Shown here piece after piece: positions 1 to 6,479 of a stretch of 7,329 bases of DNA. The stretch is from Chromatiales bacterium. Lineage in GTDB: Bacteria > Pseudomonadota > Gammaproteobacteria > UBA6429 > Thiohalophilaceae. A program made the translations under genes and the position numbers. The stretch is taken from assembly GCA_027001895.1 (NCBI GenBank), contig JALTLP010000061.1, positions 1 to 7,329 on the forward strand, read 5' to 3'. The notes under the pieces were generated by a model. The model made no database searches. It was not told the DNA's origin and was given only the letters and a program-made list of their open reading frames with translations. Position 1 is the stretch's first letter, and every line of letters starts with the position of its first letter.

Positions 1-29
1 CTGCTTAAGACAACCAAATAAATTAATTG

Positions 30-35
30 TATAAA
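30..35 (+). promoter_or_regulatory. Possible -10 element (TATAAA) for the first gene
   Basis: TATAAA lies 32 bases before the ATG at 68 in a very AT-rich leader and resembles a sigma-70 -10 box. No good -35 hexamer is visible at 16-18 bases upstream (the best is a weak TTAAGA-like stretch at 5-10). No clear Shine-Dalgarno sequence precedes the ATG either. The rest of 1-67 shows nothing I can name. This is a weak call in AT-rich DNA. Confidence 0.25.
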
Positions 36-67
36 GCAAATATCACAAAACTGTAACAGAATTTAAA

Positions 68-688
68 ATGACAGATAAAATCATTAATTCTCAACTCGAA
101 CAAAAAAGTAAGGCCAAGAGTGAAACACGTCATTTTGAAATTTTTAATGACAAGCATATCCAGGTAACAACCAATAATCTGGTTGATGAAAAATCTTTTA
201 GTATAAACCTTGGTTTGCTCGAACCCTGGCCGGTACGTCACCGTAAAATTTCAATTGCATGGTTATCTGCGGTTCTTTACTTTGCGATTAGTACACTTAT
301 TTATATCGCTTATTTAACATCACATCCTGACAGCTCACTGCTGGGAAAACTTTTACCTCTTATTGTTGTTTTTATCCTGTTAACCATTGCTTCGCTTATT
401 ATGTTTTATTATCGCTCACCGAATGTTACCGAGTTTCGCAGCCGTTATGCTGGCTGTGTACTTATCAGTTTTTTATACAACAAGCCCAATGCCAGTGTAT
501 TTAACAGGTTTATCGAGGAAATGAGAGCACGGATACTGACAGCCAGTCAGAATATTAAAATGGATAAACGCCGAATGCTGGTCATTGAATTAAAAGAACT
601 GGATCGGTTAAAAAAAGAAGGGATACTCGAACCGCATCAGATTAAACAGGCGCATGATCGGGTTTCAAGCCTGAACTTTACACCCTGA
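68..688 (+). CDS. Unrecognised inner-membrane protein, two transmembrane segments, SHOCT-like C-terminus
   Basis: This 206-residue protein is not one I recognise. Residues 1-60 are soluble and look beta-rich (around HFEIFNDKHIQVTT, residues 22-35). Two hydrophobic segments follow at about 61-83 and 93-115, separated by a short polar loop (TSHPDSS). Residues 118-160 are soluble again and include a Pro-Asn turn (NKPNASVFNRFIEEM). Residues 170-200 are a charged helix pair with a Gly-Ile turn (ELKELDRLKKEGILEPHQI), reminiscent of the short SHOCT domain. The arrangement of beta segment, helical hairpin, then beta/helix could be a membrane-inserted PH-like fold; that is inference. The start is the first ATG in frame and lacks a clear ribosome site. 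The gene converges on cheX with 18 bases between stop codons, so the two are not co-transcribed. Coding is supported by length and a coherent membrane topology; function is unknown. Confidence 0.8.
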   Translation: MTDKIINSQLEQKSKAKSETRHFEIFNDKHIQVTTNNLVDEKSFSINLGLLEPWPVRHRKISIAWLSAVLYFAISTLIYIAYLTSHPDSSLLGKLLPLIVVFILLTIASLIMFYYRSPNVTEFRSRYAGCVLISFLYNKPNASVFNRFIEEMRARILTASQNIKMDKRRMLVIELKELDRLKKEGILEPHQIKQAHDRVSSLNFTP

Positions 689-706
689 CCATCGCTAAAC
701 ATCTCT

Positions 707-1171
707 CTAACCGTCAAAGCATACTTCAACATAAAAATCACCTGCATCAGTTTTAAAGGGCATCAGGATATTCTGACCTTTTGCCTTGTGAGCAATTTCA
801 TGTTCTTCTCCGGTAACAACCACCGGCGTTGCCATTCCTATATCGTAGCCTTTTTCTTCAAGCTGGGCTTTGGCACCACCAACAATCATATTGGTGAGTT
901 CACCAACCAGATCAGTGACAGTATCATTGACCTCGGTGACATTCTCACCCAGCATTTTATTAACAATGGAGTAAACAACATTAGCCGGAAAAGAAATAGC
1001 CATTGAGCCACTAATGGTGGAGGTTGTCATTCCAATAATTCCTGAAACATCCCCGCGGGCAATGGTACCTTTTTTAATCGTCGGTTTTCCGGGAGTTACT
1101 TCCAGCATTGCCATCGTGGATAAAACATTTTGTACCGACGATAGGAACGGATTAATTATATCTGCTTTCAT
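707..1171 (-). CDS. cheX: CheX-like chemotaxis protein, CheY-P phosphatase (CheC/CheX family)
   Basis: This 154-residue protein has the usual length of single-domain CheX. The family hydrolyses phospho-CheY in the cytoplasm and so resets the flagellar switch signal. The family's catalytic helix is visible: DLVGELTNMIVGGAK, residues 87-101, has the ExxN pair E91 and N94 that positions the attacking water. The flanking regions fit the fold: an N-terminal helix (NPFLSSVQNVLSTMA, 7-21), a glycine-rich strand hairpin (GDVSGIIGMTTSTISGSMAISF, 40-61) and a C-terminal strand (DFYVEVCF). The ATG at 1171 has an AGGG ribosome site five bases upstream. A sigma-28-type promoter lies just before it, which agrees with a chemotaxis role. 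The gene stands alone, with no cheA, cheY or receptor gene in the window. Some family members act on response regulators other than CheY, so the exact partner is not proven. Confidence 0.9.
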   Translation of the reverse strand: MKADIINPFLSSVQNVLSTMAMLEVTPGKPTIKKGTIARGDVSGIIGMTTSTISGSMAISFPANVVYSIVNKMLGENVTEVNDTVTDLVGELTNMIVGGAKAQLEEKGYDIGMATPVVVTGEEHEIAHKAKGQNILMPFKTDAGDFYVEVCFDG

Positions 1172-1202
1172 TTGAGCCCTGTTTTAGTTCTATGTTTGAA
1201 CT

Positions 1203-1229
1203 GTATCGGCTCGATACTGGAATGATTTA
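1203..1229 (-). promoter_or_regulatory. Sigma-28 (FliA) promoter of cheX
   Basis: On the minus strand TAAATCAT (1229-1222), an 11-base spacer and GCCGATAC (1210-1203) match the sigma-28 consensus TAAAGTTT-N11-GCCGATAA. The core TAAA-N15-GCCGATA is exact; the -10 octamer matches at 7 of 8 positions and the -35 at 5 of 8. Transcription would begin near 1196. That leaves a leader of about 25 bases that includes the AGGG ribosome site at 1177-1180. This places cheX in the late flagellar/chemotaxis regulon. Confidence 0.8.
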
Positions 1230-1285
1230 GGCTATTTTGAGCAAAAACAGCGACTAATTTAACTGGTTTTTCCGATTTTAGATGC

Positions 1286-1320
1286 TAAAAGCGGGCTGAA
1301 GTTACTCCAACCCGCTTTTA
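1286..1320 (-). terminator. Terminator hairpin of clpB
   Basis: A perfect 10-base inverted repeat (TAAAAGCGGG at 1286-1295, CCCGCTTTTA at 1311-1320) starts 12 bases beyond the clpB stop. In the minus-strand RNA the inner sequence continues the stem (UUGGAG pairing with CUUCAG across a UAA loop) using two G-U pairs. In plus-strand RNA the same positions are C-A mismatches, so the hairpin is better formed in clpB transcripts. The 3' arm ends in UUUUA, a short U tract. It separates clpB from the cheX promoter. Confidence 0.85.
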
Positions 1321-1331
1321 AACTTTCTAAC

Positions 1332-3944
1332 TCAGGCAGCCGAGGCTTTTTTGACCTGCTTGACAAAACTTAAGTTATCGTCCTTAACAACAATTTCTAC
1401 TGTGTCACCTGGTAAAAACTCACCTGATAAAATGGCCTGTGCCAGCGGGTTTTCGACCAGTTGCTGGATTGAGCGCTTCAATGGACGCGCACCGTAAACC
1501 GGGTCAAAACCTGCCTGGCCAAGTTTATCCAGAGCTTCATCCGATGTAACCAGAGTAATATCCCGATCATGCAGACGTTCGGCCAGATGATCGACCTGAA
1601 TCTTCGCAATAGAACGAATTTGCTCTTGTTGCAATGGTTTAAACACAACAGCGTCATCCACCCGGTTAATAAATTCTGGTCTGAAGTGCTGGCTGACTTC
1701 AACCATGACCGCGTCTTTAATCTCCTGGTAATTTACGTCACCTGACTGCTTGTTCAGAATTAATTCCTGAATTTGTTGTGAACCCAGGTTTGAAGTCATC
1801 ACGATTACCGTGTTTCTAAAATCAACCGTGCGACCCTGACCATCGGTTAAACGACCATCGTCGAGTACCTGTAATAAAATATTAAATACATCAGGGTGTG
1901 CCTTTTCAACTTCGTCCAGCAATACCACCGAATAGGGCTTACGCCGTACTGCTTCGGTTAAGTAACCACCTTCTTCATAACCGACATATCCCGGCGGCGC
2001 ACCAACTAATCGCGCAACAGAATGTTTTTCCATAAACTCGGACATATCAATACGCACCATGGCATCTTCTGAATCAAACAGAAATTCTGCCAACGCCTTG
2101 GTCAGTTCGGTTTTACCCACACCGGTTGGCCCAAGAAACAGGAACGAACCATTGGGACGATTTGGATCAGATAAGCCGGCGCGTGAACGACGAATTGCAT
2201 CAGAAACAGACTGTACCGCTTCGTCCTGACCAATCACCCGCGTATGCAGTTCGTCTTCCATACGCAGTAATTTATCACGTTCACCTTCCAGCATTTTCGA
2301 TACCGGAATTCCCGTCCACTTTGAAACCACTTCGGCAATTTCTTCATCAGTTACCGAGTTGCGTAACAAGGTTGTTTCCTGCATTTCTGCCTGTGCAGCC
2401 ATGTCGAGTTGTTTTTCAAGCTCGGGGATACGACCATATTGCAATTCTGAAACGCGGGTTAAGTCACCGGCGCGTTTTGCTGCATCTGAATCCAGCCGTG
2501 CACGTTCAAGTTGTTCTTTAATATGTTGCGAACCTTGCAAGGCGGCTTTTTCGGCAACCCATATTTCATCAAGCTCGGCATATTCTTTTTCCAGCGCGTC
2601 AATATCCTGTTGCAGTTTTTCAAGACGCTTTTGTGACGCTTCATCTTTTTCTTTCGATAACGCTTCACGCTCAATTTTAAGCTGAATTAATTTACGGTCG
2701 AGCTTGTCCATCGCTTCGGGCTTGGAATCAATTTCCATGCGAATACGACTGGCGGCTTCATCAATTAAGTCGATAGCTTTATCCGGCAGTTGTCGGTCTG
2801 AAATATAACGATGCGATAAAGTCGCTGCCGAAACAATCGCCGGATCGGTAATATCAACACCATGATGCACTTCGTACTTTTCTTTTAAGCCACGCAAAAT
2901 CGCAATGGTATCTTCTACCGTTGGTTCATCAACTAAAACTTTCTGAAAGCGACGTTCGAGCGCAGCATCTTTTTCAATATACTGTCGGTATTCATCTAAT
3001 GTTGTTGCACCGATGCAATGGAGTTCACCTCGTGCAAGTGCCGGCTTTAACATGTTGCCGGCATCCATCGCACCTTCGGCTTTACCAGCACCGACCATGG
3101 TATGAATTTCATCAATAAATAAAATAACCTGGCCTTCCTGCTTGGCAAGGTCGGTTAACACCGCTTTTAAACGTTCTTCAAAATCACCACGGAATTTTGC
3201 ACCGGCTAATAACGCACCCAAATCTAAAGACAAAACACGTTTACCTTTAATACCATCAGGCACTTCACCATCAATAATCCGTTGTGCCAGGCCTTCAACA
3301 ATCGCGGTTTTACCCACACCCGGTTCACCAATTAATACCGGGTTATTTTTGGTACGACGTTGTAATACCTGAATAGAGCGACGAATTTCATCGTCACGCC
3401 CAATGACAGGATCAAGCTTGCCCTGCTCGGCGCGTTCAGTTAAATCAATCGTATATTTATCCAATGCCTGACGTTGTTCTTCGGCATTGGGGTCGTCAAC
3501 TGTCTGGCCACCACGCACCTGTTCAATGGTTTGTTCCAGCGCCTGTTTGTTGGCTCCGGCTTTACGCAGTAACTCACCAATCGCACTTTTATCATCCACG
3601 GCAGCAAGTACAAATAACTCGCTGGCAATGTATTGGTCTTTACGCTGTTGTGCAATTTTGTCTGTTAAATTAAGCAGGCGTGATAAGTCGTTAGACAAAT
3701 GCACATCGCCTGTTGCATCGCCTATGGTTGGCAGGTTATCCAGCGCTTCGCCAAGCTGTGAACGCAGCAGATTAATATTAACACCACTTTGCATTAATAA
3801 ATGCCGAACACTGCCACCATCCTGGTCTAACAAAGCGGTCATTAAATGAACCGGTTCTATGTAAGCATGATCACGCCCCACTGCCAGACTTTGTGCATCT
3901 GCAATAGCAACCTGAAACTTACTGGTTAATTTATCCATTCTCAT
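1332..3944 (-). CDS. clpB: ClpB, Hsp100 protein disaggregase (AAA+ ATPase)
   Basis: ClpB threads aggregated proteins through a hexameric ring using ATP, together with DnaK, in the cytoplasm. Using the ATG at 3944, the protein has 870 residues (E. coli ClpB has 857). In order: N-terminal substrate domain (about 1-145, starting MRMDKLTSKFQ); NBD1 with Walker A GEPGVGKT (206-213), Walker B VILFIDE (273-279) and arginine fingers R331/R332; a coiled-coil middle domain (about 405-525); NBD2 with Walker A GPTGVGKT (605-612), Walker B VVLLDE (673-678) and sensor-2 GARPLKR (818-824). The NBD1 pore loop is KFRGDFEERLK, with Phe where E. coli has Tyr251; the NBD2 pore loop keeps GYVGYEEGG. About five extra residues lie around 733 (LILNKQSGD), and there is a short Lys/Ala tail. 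A GTG at 3962 is in frame, but the ribosome site GAGG (3953-3956) lies inside that extension and the family start aligns with 3944. The gene has its own heat-shock promoter and terminator, so it is probably monocistronic. Confidence 0.98.
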   Translation of the reverse strand: MRMDKLTSKFQVAIADAQSLAVGRDHAYIEPVHLMTALLDQDGGSVRHLLMQSGVNINLLRSQLGEALDNLPTIGDATGDVHLSNDLSRLLNLTDKIAQQRKDQYIASELFVLAAVDDKSAIGELLRKAGANKQALEQTIEQVRGGQTVDDPNAEEQRQALDKYTIDLTERAEQGKLDPVIGRDDEIRRSIQVLQRRTKNNPVLIGEPGVGKTAIVEGLAQRIIDGEVPDGIKGKRVLSLDLGALLAGAKFRGDFEERLKAVLTDLAKQEGQVILFIDEIHTMVGAGKAEGAMDAGNMLKPALARGELHCIGATTLDEYRQYIEKDAALERRFQKVLVDEPTVEDTIAILRGLKEKYEVHHGVDITDPAIVSAATLSHRYISDRQLPDKAIDLIDEAASRIRMEIDSKPEAMDKLDRKLIQLKIEREALSKEKDEASQKRLEKLQQDIDALEKEYAELDEIWVAEKAALQGSQHIKEQLERARLDSDAAKRAGDLTRVSELQYGRIPELEKQLDMAAQAEMQETTLLRNSVTDEEIAEVVSKWTGIPVSKMLEGERDKLLRMEDELHTRVIGQDEAVQSVSDAIRRSRAGLSDPNRPNGSFLFLGPTGVGKTELTKALAEFLFDSEDAMVRIDMSEFMEKHSVARLVGAPPGYVGYEEGGYLTEAVRRKPYSVVLLDEVEKAHPDVFNILLQVLDDGRLTDGQGRTVDFRNTVIVMTSNLGSQQIQELILNKQSGDVNYQEIKDAVMVEVSQHFRPEFINRVDDAVVFKPLQQEQIRSIAKIQVDHLAERLHDRDITLVTSDEALDKLGQAGFDPVYGARPLKRSIQQLVENPLAQAILSGEFLPGDTVEIVVKDDNLSFVKQVKKASAA

Positions 3945-3952
3945 TCGTGTAA

Positions 3953-3956
3953 CCTC
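3953..3956 (-). promoter_or_regulatory. Shine-Dalgarno GAGG that fixes the clpB start
   Basis: GAGG on the minus strand lies eight bases before the ATG at 3944, an ideal spacing. It falls inside the in-frame extension that begins with GTG at 3962, and so supports the shorter 870-residue ClpB. Confidence 0.8.
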
Positions 3957-3995
3957 ACACACCTAAAAATTAATTAAAAAATTATGTCTTATTAT

Positions 3996-4023
3996 TAATA
4001 GGGGCAATGATCTGAAATTCAAG
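3996..4023 (-). promoter_or_regulatory. Sigma-32 heat-shock promoter of clpB
   Basis: On the minus strand CTTGAA (4023-4018), a 13-base spacer and CCCCTATTA (4004-3996) closely match the sigma-32 consensus CTTGAA-N13..15-CCCCAT-T. Transcription should start near 3989, giving a leader of about 45 bases. A weaker sigma-70-like pair overlaps it (TTGAAT at 4022-4017, then TATTAA starting at 4000 after 16 bases), which could give basal expression. The promoter lies about 30 bases beyond the stop codon of the upstream gene. Confidence 0.88.
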
Positions 4024-4036
4024 TGACCTGGATCAA
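4023..4036. promoter_or_regulatory. FNR/CRP-family-like inverted repeat at the clpB promoter
   Basis: GTGAC-CTGG-ATCAA matches 8 of 10 defined bases of the FNR/ANR consensus TTGAT-N4-ATCAA. Its left edge shares one base with the sigma-32 -35 element, and its centre is about 40 bases upstream of the predicted start, near the usual -41.5 activator position. The second half-site is perfect and the first is imperfect. FNR control of clpB would be unexpected, so this may be chance. Confidence 0.3.
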
Positions 4037-4052
4037 AGTCCGACTGAATTTG

Positions 4053-5534
4053 CTATACCAACGGGAACTTCACATCCGGGTAAGGGTGCATAACATCCAG
4101 CGGCATGCTGGTTCCGGGGGTTAACACTAGTCGTACATGTTCGCGCCTGAATTCCCGTGCATTAGGTAAACCACAGGAGTGTGCCAGTACATTCACTTCA
4201 TGATTCACCCAGTGCGCATACTGGCTAACACGTTTTGCCTTATCGGCAACGACCAAACCTCTAACCCTTTTCCTGTTATGGGTTGTAATTCCGGTAGGAC
4301 AAGTATCCTGATGACATTGCATCGACTGGATACAACCTAGCGAGAACATAAAGCCACGGGCACTGGTAATAAAATCAGCACCCATGCACAAGGCCCAGGC
4401 AACTTTGGCTGAATGCACCAGCTTGCCGGAGGCAATCACTTTAACGCGATCTTTTAAATCGTACTCTATTAAAGTATCGACCAGAATGGGTAAGGATTCG
4501 TTAATAGGCAAACCAACATGATCTGCTAATAACTGCGGGGCAGCGCCGGTTCCCCCATCCCCGCCGTCGACCGTGATAAAGTCAGGCGCAAAATCACGGC
4601 CACGTCGATGAATGGCTTCGCATATATCTCGCACCGGTTGCTCGGAACCAATAACGGCCTTGTAGCCTACCGGTCGACCGGTAACTTCCCGAATATGGTT
4701 AATCATATTTAACAGGTCATCGGGTGACTTGATTTCTTTATGCCGGTTAGGACTGCTCGAAACCTTACCAACCGGAATACCTCGAATTTTAGAAATTTCC
4801 TTTGTTACTTTATTACCCGGTAACACGCCACCGCGTCCCGGTTTAGCACCTTGCGACATTTTAATTTCGAAAGCTTTAACATCCTTAGATACTTCACGCA
4901 GACGCTCGTCGCTTAAATTACCTTCGGCATCTCGCACACCGTATTTTGCGGTGCCAATCTGGAAGATAATATCGCACTCCCCTTCCAGATGGTAAGGCGA
5001 CAGGCCACCCTCACCGGTATTCATCCAGATACCACTTTCGCCCGCACCTTTGGATAAGGCCCGTACCGCAGCCGAAGAAATAGCACCGTAGCTCATGCCG
5101 GAAATATTAAATAAAGATTGCGCCTCGAACGGCTTGTCACATTGCGCGCCTATCGTCAGGCTGGGGGTGGGCGTATATTCTTCTTCGAGTAACGGATAAG
5201 CGGCGGAGACAAAAATAATCGAACCTGTTTCTCGTAAATCATTGGTCGAGCCGAACCCCAACAGACCACCCAGACCTTTTGCCGTGCGATACACCCAGGC
5301 ACGGGTGGCGCGGTTAAAGGGCATTTCTTCGCGGTCATGTGAGAAGAAGTATTGTCTGAAATATTCACCGAGCTTTTCAAAGCGGTAGCGCATCCGGCCA
5401 ACAATCGGAAAATTTCGACGCACAGTGTGTTTGGTCTGGGTAATATCCTGCAAATACATAATGCCCAGCCAAAGCAGCAGTATGCCAAGCAAAGATATAA
5501 AGACCGTCCAACCCCAATGATCTAACCATTCCAT
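4053..5534 (-). CDS. Membrane-anchored FMN-binding glutamate-synthase-family protein (synthase domain only)
   Basis: This 493-residue protein starts with one transmembrane segment (about 9-28), then a basic linker and the FMN-binding barrel of glutamate synthase (GOGAT large subunit). Family signatures are MSQGAKPGRGGVLPGNKV (226-243), DGGDGGTGAAP (323-333) and the cysteines C401, C407 and C412 in the C-x5-C-x4-C spacing that binds the 3Fe-4S cluster. Full-length bacterial GOGAT has an N-terminal glutaminase domain with a catalytic Cys1 and a C-terminal GXGXG domain; both are absent. It therefore cannot take ammonia from glutamine by itself. Such stand-alone, membrane-tethered members are usually annotated only by family. 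The substrate is not known to me; a flavin/iron-sulfur oxidoreductase or amino-transfer reaction is inference. The ATG has a strong AGGAG site seven bases upstream (5542-5546). The 95-base gap before it holds no clear terminator and no promoter I would defend. Confidence 0.92.
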   Translation of the reverse strand: MEWLDHWGWTVFISLLGILLLWLGIMYLQDITQTKHTVRRNFPIVGRMRYRFEKLGEYFRQYFFSHDREEMPFNRATRAWVYRTAKGLGGLLGFGSTNDLRETGSIIFVSAAYPLLEEEYTPTPSLTIGAQCDKPFEAQSLFNISGMSYGAISSAAVRALSKGAGESGIWMNTGEGGLSPYHLEGECDIIFQIGTAKYGVRDAEGNLSDERLREVSKDVKAFEIKMSQGAKPGRGGVLPGNKVTKEISKIRGIPVGKVSSSPNRHKEIKSPDDLLNMINHIREVTGRPVGYKAVIGSEQPVRDICEAIHRRGRDFAPDFITVDGGDGGTGAAPQLLADHVGLPINESLPILVDTLIEYDLKDRVKVIASGKLVHSAKVAWALCMGADFITSARGFMFSLGCIQSMQCHQDTCPTGITTHNRKRVRGLVVADKAKRVSQYAHWVNHEVNVLAHSCGLPNAREFRREHVRLVLTPGTSMPLDVMHPYPDVKFPLV

Positions 5535-5541
5535 ATTTGCA

Positions 5542-5546
5542 CTCCT
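5542..5546 (-). promoter_or_regulatory. Strong Shine-Dalgarno AGGAG of the glutamate-synthase-like gene
   Basis: AGGAG on the minus strand lies seven bases before the ATG at 5534. It confirms that the transmembrane segment is part of the translated protein and not an over-extended start. Confidence 0.75.
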
Positions 5547-5629
5547 GTGACAATTTTATTGGTTTTTCATAACCTTATGTCGACCAGAATGGAGATTAGT
5601 TTAATTTTAGACGCTTTTGGGGGCGCGAA

Positions 5630-6409
5630 TTAATGCAATTGCGAATGGGCGATAAAAATAACGATAACACCTGAACAAATAAGCAGCATTTGTTGAATAC
5701 CGGCAGAGAGCTGGGTGCGTTTATGCAAGCCCGGAATCAGGTCAGCAACGGCAATATAGATAAAGCTCGAAGCCGCCACCGCTAATATATAGGGTAAGGC
5801 CGCCTGTAACTCGAATAAGCTAAAGTAGGCCAGTAACGCCCCTGCAACCGTTGTCAGGCTGGCTAATACATTAAAAATCAATGCTTTAGCTCTGGAAAAA
5901 CCGCTGTTAAGCAATACTGCAAAGTCACCCACTTCCTGCGGTATTTCATGGGTCGCCACCGCCAGGCTGGTGACAATGCCAAGATGAATATCGGTCATAA
6001 ACGCAGCGGCAATCAGCACCCCGTCGATAAAGTTATGGATACCATCACCAATTAAAACTAACGTCCCGGCCACTTTATGTGAATGGTCGAGGTGATCTGA
6101 ATGGGCTTCGCAGTGGTCAGAATGGCAATGTCGCCAAATCACCAGTTTTTCCATAATAAAAAAGGCCAGCAAGCCGAGTAATATGGTTAAACCAAGATCA
6201 TGGACATCAAGCTTGTTAGCCCCTTCCAGACTATGTGGAATCAGTGCCAGAAAGGCCGCCCCGAGTAATGCACCGATTGCAAAACTAACCAGATGTGGAA
6301 TACTTTTTGTGCGTATTTTATTCGGCAGTATCAGGAAGGTCGATGCAGCAACCACACTGAGCAAGCCCCCGACTAAACTGAACAGAATAATCCACGCTAA
6401 TAAACTCAT
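5630..6409 (-). CDS. ZIP-family divalent metal transporter
   Basis: ZIP proteins move Zn2+ and related divalent metals into the cytoplasm. This one has 259 residues, the usual length of bacterial members, and a hydrophobicity pattern consistent with eight membrane helices. The metal-binding helices are visible: GDGIHNFIDG (121-130) for helix 4 and HEIPQEVGD (154-162) for helix 5. Between helices 3 and 4 is the family's variable His-rich loop, residues 94-111, with seven His, two Cys and several Asp. An alternative helix-2 motif, LIPHSLEGA (56-64), is also present. The start MSLLAWIILF begins directly with helix 1; GAGG lies four bases upstream, a slightly short spacing. It is 70 bases downstream of chrA on the same strand. 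Zinc is the default substrate, but iron or manganese cannot be excluded. Confidence 0.93.
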   Translation of the reverse strand: MSLLAWIILFSLVGGLLSVVAASTFLILPNKIRTKSIPHLVSFAIGALLGAAFLALIPHSLEGANKLDVHDLGLTILLGLLAFFIMEKLVIWRHCHSDHCEAHSDHLDHSHKVAGTLVLIGDGIHNFIDGVLIAAAFMTDIHLGIVTSLAVATHEIPQEVGDFAVLLNSGFSRAKALIFNVLASLTTVAGALLAYFSLFELQAALPYILAVAASSFIYIAVADLIPGLHKRTQLSAGIQQMLLICSGVIVIFIAHSQLH

Positions 6410-6463
6410 AAAACCTCAACCCCAGCCAGAACAAAGCCCGCTATCTTAGCTGATTTTAGATTA

Positions 6464-6473
6464 ATTATATAAT
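6464..6473 (-). promoter_or_regulatory. Possible -10 region of the ZIP gene (palindrome ATTATATAAT)
   Basis: ATTATATAAT is a perfect 10-base palindrome in the 70-base gap between chrA and the ZIP gene, and it contains TATAAT on both strands. On the minus strand the TATAAT at 6469-6464 would start RNA near 6457, about 48 bases before the ATG at 6409. The -35 position falls in the chrA 3' end and reads GTTTTT, a poor match. The ZIP gene may therefore be read from chrA, from here, or both. Confidence 0.3.
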
Positions 6474-6479
6474 GCGCCA

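Noticed and set aside
689..706. Shared bidirectional terminator between the two converging genes
   Set aside because: The 18-base gap contains no inverted repeat. Any terminator for these genes must overlap the opposing coding sequence, and I could not identify one.
2126..2685. Long plus-strand reading frames (131 and 108 codons) opposite clpB
   Set aside because: They lie antisense to the strongly conserved middle and NBD2 regions of clpB, have low-complexity Ser/Arg-rich translations, and carry no motif or separate promoter that I can see. They are by-products of clpB codon usage.
3487..3849. 120-codon plus-strand frame opposite the clpB N-domain
   Set aside because: The translation (Ser/Cys-rich, no domain) mirrors clpB codons in the opposite frame, so it is a shadow and not a gene.
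3945..3962. GTG start giving ClpB six extra residues
   Set aside because: The ribosome site GAGG lies inside this extension at 3953-3956, and ClpB proteins start at the position of the ATG at 3944.
5535..5629. Terminator or promoter in the gap between the ZIP gene and the glutamate-synthase-like gene
   Set aside because: The GC-rich CGCGCCCCC stretch has no adequate pairing partner followed by a U tract. The -10-like TAAAAT has no -35 at a normal spacing (TCGACA is 19 bases away), so neither call is defensible.
6464..6473. Zur operator upstream of the ZIP gene
   Set aside because: The palindrome ATTATATAAT is AT-rich like Zur sites, but it is too short and does not line up with the known gammaproteobacterial Zur pattern. 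I list it only as a possible -10 region.
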